NCBI GenBank assembly: GCA_002327315.1
Contig: DCVI01000004.1
Location: 8,891-14,644 of the forward strand
Direction: 5' to 3'
Length of the DNA stretch: 5,754 nucleotides
From: Syntrophaceae bacterium UBA2192
GTDB taxonomy: Bacteria > Desulfobacterota > Syntrophia > Syntrophales > UBA2192
Positions 1 to 4,274 of the stretch are shown piece after piece (the stretch's first letter is position 1; each line of letters starts with the position of its first letter). The translations under genes and the position numbers were made by a program. Below the pieces are notes generated by a model. That model worked only from the letters and a program-made list of their open reading frames with translations, ran no database searches and had not been told where the DNA came from.

Positions 1-767
1 TTGAAAATGTCTGTCAGAGGAAGCGTGAGCCCCACCTCGGGTTGATAACGCAGAAACGAGGGGATGGGATAGCGAATTCCCTTCTCATGCGTTCTGGCAA
101 GACCTTCCACGAGGTCTTTCAGATGAGACACCGGAAGCGCGTAAACCATTTCGTGATCCTGCGCAGTCGCCCAGACGCGATCCCCGTTGCCGGGGACGAC
201 GACCTTGGGGGATTGATCCAGGTAGGCTGCAATCACGCCTTCCGTGCACGATGCGGCCCTTCCGGAAAACGAGCAGGTGATCGGCTTTCCCGTATGGTAG
301 GTGCTGCCGTGCAGGCAGCGCATGAGCTGGGCCGGGTTGAGGTACATCAGGATGACATCCGGTTCGATCCTGGTCCGTTCAAGGGGCGAGTAGACAACGG
401 CCTCGCATTGACCCGGCTTCAGGGCCCGGAAGGATTGAAGAATCGTATCGGCTGCCTCGCTGTCGGCCGCATAACTCATTTTTGTGAGGAACTTGATCGC
501 GCCGGCCTTGTCCGCCTGTTCCCAGCCGTAGGTATGACCGGAAATGGCGCATCCCAGGTCCTCCCGGGTCATTGCAATCGCCCAGCCGTATTTACGGGCG
601 ATCGCCTGGGCCTGGCAGTGGGCCATCTTGACCTTCAAATCCTTCAGGGGGCCTCGTGTGCCTTCCGGGATTTGCTTCTTGTCCTTCAGAAAGGTTACGG
701 ATACGGGATACGTGTCCGCGTTTGTGTAACGCTTGAGGTCCTTACCGAAATCGTTCCATTTCTTCAT
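1..767 (-). CDS. DUF169 family protein, 3' end beyond the window
   Basis: The minus strand is open from an ATG at 765-767 to the window edge, giving 255 residues with no stop. I recognise the DUF169 (COG2043) family by overall pattern: an N-terminal YPVSVTFL segment near residues 20-27, a CQAQAIARKYGW segment at 51-62, a GRAASCTEGV segment at 169-178, and PGNGDRVWA at 192-200. Six cysteines are visible (51, 73, 121, 151, 165, 174), and the protein has no signal peptide or membrane segment, so it should be cytoplasmic. The biochemical function of the family is not known to me. Family members are usually about 230-270 residues, so only a short C-terminal tail is probably missing. The start is supported by GAGGG about 9 bases upstream. 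A type B palindromic repeat lies about 35 bases upstream of the start, and I see no convincing promoter. A long plus-strand frame over the same bases is only a shadow. Confidence 0.85.
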   Translation of the reverse strand, partial: MKKWNDFGKDLKRYTNADTYPVSVTFLKDKKQIPEGTRGPLKDLKVKMAHCQAQAIARKYGWAIAMTREDLGCAISGHTYGWEQADKAGAIKFLTKMSYAADSEAADTILQSFRALKPGQCEAVVYSPLERTRIEPDVILMYLNPAQLMRCLHGSTYHTGKPITCSFSGRAASCTEGVIAAYLDQSPKVVVPGNGDRVWATAQDHEMVYALPVSHLKDLVEGLARTHEKGIRYPIPSFLRYQPEVGLTLPLTDIF

Positions 768-799
768 GGTCTCTGCCCTCACTGTAATTTGGCTGAAAA

Positions 800-828
800 C
801 TGCAACTCTGAGGGGCGTCCCCTAAATT
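800..828. repeat. Type B palindromic repeat, copy 1
   Basis: This is one of three related segments in the window (others at 2627-2655 and 3575-3602). The centre, AGGGGCGTCCCCT at 811-823, is a perfect inverted repeat with 5-bp arms and a 3-base loop. It is preceded by a conserved TGCAA(A/C)TCT and followed by an AT-rich stretch. It lies between the DUF169 gene and the barrel gene. It is probably a REP-like extragenic palindrome; function unknown. Confidence 0.65.
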
Positions 829-853
829 ACCCAATCTTCCCAATGGCCCCATG

Positions 854-875
854 AACCGATGCCAGTCGGTTTTTT
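854..875. terminator. Stem-loop after the barrel gene, weak terminator candidate
   Basis: AACCGA (854-859) pairs with TCGGTT (866-871) around a 6-base loop. The T-run (870-875) follows the stem on the plus strand, so as an intrinsic terminator it faces right. The neighbouring genes run left, and for them the hairpin sits just after the stop codon but lacks a following U tract. It may act as an mRNA 3' end structure. Confidence 0.35.
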
Positions 876-887
876 AAAAGTGGTAAT

Positions 888-1523
888 TCACACAACCGTT
901 ATCATGTTTGTTGTATAATCAACATCGCCGCCATGGATTTGCGGATCTGTCCCAAACCATCGATAGGTCAGGTCTGCCGACCAGTTTTTGTTGATCTCGA
1001 AATTAATCCCGAGCAATATCTGGTACGCAAAGGATGTGTCGCTGTCATCCAGCGGCTGCGTGACGGTGGTGCCGAGGATCTGCTGCGTCCTGGTGCCGGA
1101 GATGTCAACGGAGGAGACACCCAGACCGAACCCCAAATAGGGGTGAAACCGCCCCTGGGGGTATCTGACAGGGAAATTCACCATAAAATTGTTCAGCGTT
1201 GCATCGCCGCTTAAAACGCTCACGGAAGTTCCTGCCGACCGGTCGATATCGTGCTTCAGGTAAAAATACTCCATCTCCACAGCGAAGTATTTAAACGCAG
1301 GCGGCGTATAGCCGAACTTTGCCCCCAGGACCCAGGTTTCCTGGAGATCTGCGTCGAACTGGTCGTAAAAAACAAAAGTCCACGTCGCATCCGAGCTGAA
1401 CGTATAACCCCCAAAGACGCCTGCGTAAAACGGACCCGTCTCTTGAGCCTCCGAATTGACGGGGGCCAGTAAAAGGAGAACGGATAGAAATAACACCACC
1501 GCTGAACCGAATCGCTTTTTCAT
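888..1523 (-). CDS. Small outer-membrane beta-barrel protein, C-terminal beta-signal frameshifted
   Basis: The 211-residue product has a lysine/arginine N-terminus, a hydrophobic stretch at residues 7-21 and a likely signal peptidase I site after SEA (26/27). The rest is an OmpA/OmpW-like eight-stranded-type barrel of alternating aromatic strands, such as PFYAGVFGGY at 31-40, VRYPQGRFHPYLGFGLG at 119-135 and the last strands to residue 211. I chose the ATG at 1523 over one 8 codons upstream because GGGGAGGAAGAG directly precedes it. The paralog at 2668-3453 shares the blocks GDA(T/Y)LNN, VRYP and SGT. The reading frame stops after NMITVV, but the next frame reads VNYHF then TAA at 874-891. 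That is the terminal-phenylalanine motif expected of a barrel, so one base seems to have been lost. Specific function is unknown. Known barrels need the C-terminal strand for BAM-dependent assembly, so this copy may be impaired. Confidence 0.85.
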   Translation of the reverse strand: MKKRFGSAVVLFLSVLLLLAPVNSEAQETGPFYAGVFGGYTFSSDATWTFVFYDQFDADLQETWVLGAKFGYTPPAFKYFAVEMEYFYLKHDIDRSAGTSVSVLSGDATLNNFMVNFPVRYPQGRFHPYLGFGLGVSSVDISGTRTQQILGTTVTQPLDDSDTSFAYQILLGINFEINKNWSADLTYRWFGTDPQIHGGDVDYTTNMITVV

Positions 1524-1535
1524 CTCTTCCTCCCC
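1524..1535 (-). promoter_or_regulatory. Ribosome binding site deciding the barrel gene start
   Basis: Read on the minus strand this is GGGGAGGAAGAG directly before the ATG at 1521-1523. It contains GGAGG five bases from the start. The alternative upstream ATG in the same frame would place this sequence inside the coding region. Confidence 0.7.
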
Positions 1536-1552
1536 GGATGTGAACAAAATGA

Positions 1553-1580
1553 AACCCTGCCTTCAACCGAAAGCAGGGTT
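1553..1580 (-). promoter_or_regulatory. 5' UTR stem-loop of the barrel gene
   Basis: AACCCTGC (1553-1560) and GCAGGGTT (1573-1580) form a perfect 8-bp stem with a 12-base loop. It sits about 30 bases upstream of the start codon and inside the leader predicted from the promoter at 1652-1680. It lacks a U-tract, so it is not a standard terminator. It could stabilise the mRNA or be a site for post-transcriptional control, as is common for outer-membrane protein messages. Confidence 0.5.
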
Positions 1581-1651
1581 CATAATCAGTTCGAGTCCCC
1601 CCGTTATGTCAGGGTTGGTTTATTGGATAGGACCGACGGGACAACGCGTAT

Positions 1652-1680
1652 TTTCTAATGGATCGGACAGAGGATGTCAA
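1652..1680 (-). promoter_or_regulatory. Sigma70-like promoter for the barrel gene
   Basis: On the minus strand there is a perfect TTGACA (-35, at 1675-1680), a 17-base spacer and TAGAAA (-10, at 1652-1657, 4 of 6 consensus bases). Transcription would start near 1645 and give a leader of about 120 bases before the ATG at 1523. No other gene lies between, so the barrel gene is the natural target. Confidence 0.55.
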
Positions 1681-1683
1681 GGG

Positions 1684-1705
1684 TTGGTTCCCGGGAGCGA
1701 ACCAA
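1684..1705. promoter_or_regulatory. Inverted repeat abutting the -35 box
   Basis: TTGGTTC (1684-1690) and GAACCAA (1699-1705) are perfect 7-bp arms around an 8-base GC-rich spacer. The repeat ends three bases from the -35 box of the promoter at 1652-1680, on its upstream side. That is the position and shape of a dimeric activator site, though it could also be an RNA hairpin from upstream transcription. Confidence 0.4.
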
Positions 1706-1720
1706 TGAGGTCACACAGGG

Positions 1721-1754
1721 CAATAAAAAGGGCCTCAGAAATGCGCTGAGGCCC
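1721..1754 (-). terminator. Intrinsic terminator facing left
   Basis: GGGCCTCAG (1730-1738) and CTGAGGCCC (1746-1754) form a perfect 9-bp GC-rich stem with a 7-base loop. On the minus strand the stem is followed by TTTTTATT, a good U-tract. It would end minus-strand transcripts coming from the decayed transposase region and insulate the barrel gene promoter. On the plus strand the trailing TCTTTG is much weaker. Confidence 0.75.
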
Positions 1755-1788
1755 TCTTTGATTTCACCGAAGCACGCAAGGATGAAAG

Positions 1789-1866
1789 ATATTAGGGTCT
1801 TGTATTTAAGCATTATCTGAAAGGCGTTACTGTAAATGGAATGCTGAAGTGCAAGACCCCAAATAT
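1789..1866. repeat. 78-bp miniature inverted-repeat element
   Basis: The left arm (1789-1814) and the reverse complement of the right arm (1840-1866) match at 22 of 26 positions with one single-base gap. The ends carry GGGTCTTG and CAAGACCC and the inner ends carry AGCATT/AATGCT; the loop is about 25 bases. The left arm resembles the type A repeat at 2663-2690 (shared AATGCTTAAATACAAGACC on the opposite strand). It interrupts an IS5-type transposase frame. It encodes nothing, so it is a MITE-like or paired REP-like element. Confidence 0.65.
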
Positions 1867-1867
1867 T

Positions 1868-2029
1868 ATCCGTCCGTCCCAGGGGGCTGTAGTACATCGA
1901 AAGAGCATCGTGGAGCCCTTCCCAGTCGATCAGCCGGGCGGCGCGCATCAGCTCATGCTCCGCGCGAAGATACTCCGACAGGGGAATCTCGAACATAGAC
2001 AGCTGCCTTTCCGTTGTGGGCCTTGACAT
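1868..2029 (-). pseudogene. IS5-type transposase, N-terminal remnant
   Basis: About 54 codons from an ATG at 2027-2029 read like the start of an IS5/IS1182-type transposase: a MFEIPLSEYL segment, then EHELMRAARLIDWEGLHDAL, then YYSPLGRT. In intact relatives, as I recall them, this region continues into a (K)PIRLMVGLLLLKH segment and later a DDE catalytic domain. Here all of that is missing and the frame runs into the 78-bp inverted-repeat element at 1789-1866. The frame stays open to 1655 only by chance, crossing a terminator and a promoter, so that extension is not protein. No clear ribosome binding site precedes the ATG and I could not identify the terminal repeat of the original IS. The family call rests on pattern recognition. 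Confidence 0.6.
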
Positions 2030-2167
2030 GATTGCGTTGTAGCAGATCGGCCACCTCGGAACAAGCACGTTTCATCGGTTTTCAAAGAGCAAATGCAGAT
2101 TTTACGCGGGTTTCAAGCCGCATTTATCAGGACGAACTAATTACATCCTTTCCTGCCTCAGACGAGT

Positions 2168-2239
2168 GAGATCTTGACGCGTATGCGATCTCGACTTGAC
2201 ATTATGTCTTAATTGGCATAGGTGAATTTCCGTGAATTT
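2168..2239 (+). promoter_or_regulatory. Possible promoter and operator region of the 94-residue gene
   Basis: GAGATC/GATCTC (2168-2173 and 2187-2192) is an inverted repeat just upstream of a perfect TTGACA at 2196-2201. At 17-base spacing only a poor -10 (TAGGTG, 2219-2224) is found. Two direct copies of GTGAATTT (2222-2229, 2232-2239) are exactly 10 bases, one helical turn, apart. The poor -10 followed by phased repeats could suggest an activator or repressor site, but this is weak. Confidence 0.3.
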
Positions 2240-2267
2240 GCATACTGTATAGTCACAGGAGGTTCAC

Positions 2268-2552
2268 TTGGACTCAAATTTCGCGGAGTTGTCTTTTGAG
2301 CGTGCAGTCGAGCTGTTTCGAGAATGGGGGTTTCGGGTAGAGGAAGGTCCCGGGGATGAAGAAGTTACGTTAATACTGGAAGGGCCGGACCATCGTTCCT
2401 GCTTCGTCTATGAAGTTGACCAGCTGCCGCAAATTGCCGAGGCTGCCTTGCGTGTGCGCCGGAATATCGGCGCAATAAAGGCTCGGCAATCTTCCTCACG
2501 GCGCTATCAAGCGGATCTGCCGTACCCTGCGTCGAGACTCATGTTGAATTGA
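2268..2552 (+). CDS. Hypothetical protein, 94 residues, TTG start
   Basis: This is the only plus-strand gene I accept. The TTG start is chosen because AGGAGG at 2257-2262 lies five bases upstream, a near-ideal ribosome binding site. The product is soluble and acidic in its first half, with a likely amphipathic helix at residues 9-20 (SFERAVELFREW) and a strand-rich stretch at 22-49 (RVEEGPGDEEVTLILEGP and CFVYEV). A helix at 53-66 precedes a basic, serine-rich tail from residue 64 on. It has no signal peptide, membrane segment or catalytic motif that I recognise. The helix/strand/helix order would suit a small alpha-beta protein, but I do not assign a family. The gene stands alone between the IS5 remnant and repeats; its tail could have been altered by nearby rearrangement. 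Confidence 0.6.
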   Translation: MDSNFAELSFERAVELFREWGFRVEEGPGDEEVTLILEGPDHRSCFVYEVDQLPQIAEAALRVRRNIGAIKARQSSSRRYQADLPYPASRLMLN

Positions 2553-2626
2553 CTGCCAGGGCCGTATGAGTGCAGAAGGAGAAAATGTCAATATTTCAGT
2601 CCGACCCCGGGCTTTCTGAATAGATA

Positions 2627-2655
2627 CTGCAAATCTATGGGGCGTCCCGCTAGTT
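2627..2655. repeat. Type B palindromic repeat, copy 2 (degenerate)
   Basis: It shares CTGCAAATCT and GGGGCGTCCC with copies at 800-828 and 3575-3602, but the palindrome is damaged (TGGGGCGTCCCGC). It lies just 7 bases from a type A repeat, so the two types can occur as a composite. Confidence 0.5.
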
Positions 2656-2662
2656 CATGTGA

Positions 2663-2700
2663 AATGCTTAAATACAAGACCTGACCCCAATTCTTCCCCT
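2663..2700. repeat. Type A repeat that truncates the barrel gene
   Basis: The segment reads AATGCTTAAATACAAGACC then TGACCCCAATTCTTCC. The core CAAGACCTGACCCCAA (2675-2690) recurs at 3871-3887 and 4196-4212 (each with one extra C) and, split by an IS, at 4237-4243 plus 5504-5512. The trailing ATTCTTCC also follows the IS at 5511-5520. On the minus strand it enters the 3' end of the barrel gene in frame and supplies its stop codon. Confidence 0.65.
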
Positions 2701-3453
2701 GTCGAGACGATAATTCAGTCCCGCCAGTATTTGAAAGGCGAATGCGTCGGCCTGCGCATCAAAGGGGAGATTGTACGTCGTGCCGCCGACGACTGCCCGG
2801 AATGTTCCGCTCGTCTCGAAGTGACTCCAGCCGATGCCCGCCCCAAGGTAAGGCCTGAAGTTGCCGGCCGGGTATCTCACCACGAAATTGAACATCAGGT
2901 TGTTCAGGTAGGCGTCCCCCTGCACCTGGAGATTGTTGGCACCGGAGCCCGCGACCGTTTGCAGGGGTACATCGCTGCTGAAGATGTGGCTATACTCCAC
3001 CTCGAGGTTGCAGAAGGGGGCCGATGGGATATTGGCTCCAAGCTTGAACCCCATTATCCAACTATCGTCCATGTCGACCTTGAACGATTCGCCTGCGACC
3101 TCTACTTTCGCCTTGTCGGTCAGGACGTACCCTCCATAGATGCCGGCATAGAACGGGCTTTCCTCATATTTCGTCTTGGGAGCAGGCTTGAGGCTTTCCC
3201 CCGTCTTGATGAAGTTATCGACCTCGCTGAATTTTCGCGTGACGATCTGGCCGTCTTTCGTTCGGATTGTTACTTCATCTGCAGTAGCCTTGATGACAGT
3301 CCCCTCGATAACGGTCCCGTCATAGAGCCGAATACCAATGACATCGGGCATTTCCTGCGCAAACGCAGCGGTGAATGTGAAGGGATAAAGAAGAAGTGCA
3401 GCCAGGACTAAAAGCAGACCATTCCGAGACAGGACAACGCGTTTAATCTTCAT
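2668..3453 (-). CDS. Outer-membrane beta-barrel protein with N-terminal SH3/LSm-like domain, C-terminally truncated
   Basis: The 261-residue product has a signal peptide with hydrophobic core at residues 12-31 and probable cleavage after AFA (32/33). Residues 37-83 form a small strand-rich domain (RLYDGTVIEGTVIKATADE, then VTIRTKDGQIVTRKFSEVD) of the kind seen in SH3- or LSm-like folds. From about 98 a barrel begins with PFYAGIYGGY and continues through GDAYLNNLMFNFVVRYPAGN and PYLGAGIGWS to FAFQILAGLNYRL at 238-250. It is paralogous to the barrel at 888-1523, which continues for about 35 more residues after this point. Here the frame instead enters a type A repeat and ends DRGRIGVRSCI, so the last strands and terminal aromatic residue are lost. 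The ATG is preceded by AAAGGAGGAGAAGAA, a strong ribosome binding site. Likely a non-functional or altered remnant of a surface protein; specific role unknown. Confidence 0.8.
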   Translation of the reverse strand: MKIKRVVLSRNGLLLVLAALLLYPFTFTAAFAQEMPDVIGIRLYDGTVIEGTVIKATADEVTIRTKDGQIVTRKFSEVDNFIKTGESLKPAPKTKYEESPFYAGIYGGYVLTDKAKVEVAGESFKVDMDDSWIMGFKLGANIPSAPFCNLEVEYSHIFSSDVPLQTVAGSGANNLQVQGDAYLNNLMFNFVVRYPAGNFRPYLGAGIGWSHFETSGTFRAVVGGTTYNLPFDAQADAFAFQILAGLNYRLDRGRIGVRSCI

Positions 3454-3532
3454 TTCTTCTCCTCCTTTGAAGGCATGCTTAATGAAGAGGCGATTGCTGT
3501 TTCGTCGTTATGCTATCCAGGATTTCGGTGTG

Positions 3533-3561
3533 AATTTAACACTTGGAACGTGAAAATGCAA
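3533..3561 (-). promoter_or_regulatory. Candidate promoter of the second barrel gene
   Basis: On the minus strand TTGCAT (-35, 3556-3561) and TAAATT (-10, 3533-3538) are separated by 17 bases; each matches the consensus at 4 of 6 positions. The predicted leader is about 70 bases to the ATG at 3453, with a strong AGGAGG ribosome binding site at its end. A type B repeat lies just upstream. Confidence 0.4.
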
Positions 3562-3574
3562 TCAATGTGGAAAA

Positions 3575-3602
3575 CGCAAATCTGAGGGGCGTCCCCTATT
3601 TT
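3575..3602. repeat. Type B palindromic repeat, copy 3
   Basis: The core AGGGGCGTCCCCT (3585-3597) is identical to that at 811-823, and the flanking GCAA(A/C)TCTG is also shared. It sits between the second barrel gene promoter and the 3' end of a cupin pseudogene, with the stop codon of the cupin frame 10 bases from the palindrome. It is a plausible 3' end stem-loop for that gene. Confidence 0.65.
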
Positions 3603-3606
3603 CCCC

Positions 3607-3761
3607 TTATTGAAATAATATTAATGCAATAATCTCGAGGTTCTTGTCCCCGACATTTTGAATAGAATGAAACTCGCCGTGGCCCGTGAGAACCACGTCC
3701 CCTTTCCTTCCTTCAGTCCATGAATGCGTTCTTCCCGCATCTCATTGCTTCGTCTGATCAT
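3607..3761 (-). pseudogene. Cupin gene copy A: 5' and 3' ends joined, middle deleted
   Basis: From the ATG at 3759-3761 the first 21 codons read MIRRSNEMREERIHGLKEGK, nearly identical to the start of the cupin copy at 3870-4100. Then, in a different frame, 3607-3705 reads KGDVVLTGHGEFHSIQN and VGDKNLEIIALILFQ followed by TAA. That second part carries a good cupin motif 2 (histidine in GEFHSIQN) and a normal C-terminus. The central part, holding cupin motif 1 with its metal-binding histidines, is missing, roughly 190 bases by comparison with a typical 110-residue cupin. The junction falls in a GGAAAGGGG run shared by both parts and leaves the halves out of frame. The residual frame yields only about 46 residues. 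Confidence 0.75.
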
Positions 3762-3810
3762 TTTCCATCACCTCTCTACGTGGGAGCTTCTTGCGATAAC
3801 AGGGGAGGAA
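3700..3810 (-). repeat. Direct repeat, unit A of the cupin duplication
   Basis: These 111 bases match 4039-4149 at about 105 positions. The segment spans the first 20 or so codons of the cupin gene, its ribosome binding site (GAGGTG) and part of the leader. Downstream of it on the minus strand the two copies diverge abruptly. Confidence 0.85.
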
Positions 3811-3887
3811 GGGGGTAAGGTCTTTAAATATCAGCTATGCGCCACCATCGATAATCATAATCTTATAGTTCAAGACCTGACCCCCAA
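3811..3887. repeat. Miniature inverted-repeat element with type A ends
   Basis: GGGGGTAAGGTCTTT (3811-3825) and CAAGACCTGACCCCC (3871-3885) are inverted arms with 13 of 15 positions matching, enclosing 45 AT-rich bases. It lies between the two cupin copies: the right arm ends copy B's frame and the left arm abuts the leader of copy A. The design parallels the 78-bp element at 1789-1866 but the interior differs. Confidence 0.6.
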
Positions 3888-4100
3888 GCCTTCTCCTTCG
3901 AGCACATAATATAACTCAAAATCTCCCTCGTGTTGGTGATAACCAATAGAATTCCCCGGTTCTATGACCTCTCTTGCACAGAGCCGTCCCTTACCCGACA
4001 ATTCCTCTTTCTCAAGCAAATGGAAGAGCTTTATGGCACCCTTTCCTTCCTTCAGTCCACGAATGCATTCTTCTCGCATCTCATTGCTTCGTCTGATCAT
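3870..4100 (-). pseudogene. Cupin gene copy B, C-terminus lost to a type A repeat
   Basis: The 76-codon frame starts at an ATG (4098-4100) preceded by GAGGTG seven bases upstream. Residues 1-71 look like a small single-domain cupin_2 protein. Motif 1 is visible in IGYHQHEGDFELYYVLEGEG: H55, H57 and E62 would be metal ligands. The frame then enters the type A repeat and ends LGVRS and TGA, so cupin motif 2 and the C-terminal strands are absent. They survive, separately, in copy A at 3607-3705. Intact cupins of this type are about 110 residues, so this product should not fold as a complete barrel. Substrate cannot be inferred. The frame is still open and expression of a stub is possible. Confidence 0.75.
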
Positions 4101-4149
4101 TTTCCAGCACCTCTCTTCGTGGGAGTTTCTTGCGATAACAGGGGAGGAA
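4039..4149 (-). repeat. Direct repeat, unit B of the cupin duplication
   Basis: Partner of 3700-3810 with about 6 differences in 111 bases, several of them synonymous or conservative in the cupin frame. The low divergence points to a fairly recent tandem duplication of the cupin 5' region. Confidence 0.85.
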
Positions 4150-4180
4150 CTGACTGTCCGGGAAGATCTTTATTTATTCA
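4144..4180. repeat. 37-bp direct repeat, left of the IS
   Basis: It begins GAGGAACTGACTGTCCGGGA and ends ATTTATTCA, and matches 5541-5577 on the far side of the IS3 element at 35 of 37 positions. It is part of the cupin leader, and its right part overlaps the degenerate left arm of the element at 4160-4212. It is too long and too far from the IS ends to be a target duplication. Confidence 0.75.
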
Positions 4181-4212
4181 TATAATCTGATAATTCAAGA
4201 CCTGACCCCCAA
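4160..4212. repeat. Type A repeat with a degenerate inverted partner
   Basis: CAAGACCTGACCCCC at 4196-4210 is identical to the right arm of the element at 3811-3887. The opposite end, GGGAAGATCTTT (4160-4171), resembles the left arm GGGTAAGGTCTTT with one base missing and one changed. This gives a shorter, eroded version of the same paired element, in the same place relative to cupin copy B as the other has to copy A. Confidence 0.5.
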
Positions 4213-4236
4213 TCCGCTCTTTGGGCAACAGCCCGA

Positions 4237-4243
4237 CAAGACC
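4237..4243. repeat. Left half of a type A repeat split by the IS
   Basis: CAAGACC abuts the left end of the IS3 element. Joined to TGACCCCAA at 5504-5512 it rebuilds the complete core CAAGACCTGACCCCAA. The ACC at 4241-4243 is the left target-site duplicate. Confidence 0.75.
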
Positions 4244-4269
4244 TGGTCTTGCCCCGGTAAAACGGACAC
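4244..4269 (+). repeat. IS3 left terminal inverted repeat
   Basis: The outermost bases are TGGTCTTGCCCC and the inner block is ACGGACAC. It lies downstream of orfB, which stops 6 bases further in (stop codon 4275-4277). The TTGCCCC part is more diverged from the right end than the inner block. Confidence 0.8.
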
Positions 4270-4274
4270 CTCGA

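Noticed and set aside
42..854. Long plus-strand reading frame of 270 codons at the left edge
   Set aside because: The minus strand over the same bases encodes a convincing DUF169 protein with a ribosome binding site. The plus-strand product is arginine/glycine-rich without a recognisable domain and runs across a repeat.
1655..1867. Continuation of the IS5-type transposase frame for about 70 more codons
   Set aside because: This part covers an inverted-repeat element, an intrinsic terminator and a promoter, and has no transposase similarity. The frame is open by chance.
1955..2068. Alternative minus-strand frame starting MKRACSEVADLLQRNHV
   Set aside because: It begins upstream of and overlaps the transposase remnant in another frame, is only about 40 codons long and lacks a ribosome binding site.
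2659..3411. Plus-strand reading frame of 250 codons
   Set aside because: It is antisense to the second barrel gene, which has a signal peptide, paralog and strong ribosome binding site. The plus-strand translation looks like a shadow.
4171..4198. Promoter TTGAAT-16-TAAATA for cupin copy B, with the -35 supplied by the type A repeat
   Set aside because: Only 4 of 6 and 3 of 6 consensus bases with short spacing, and the equivalent is not preserved upstream of copy A; too weak to list.
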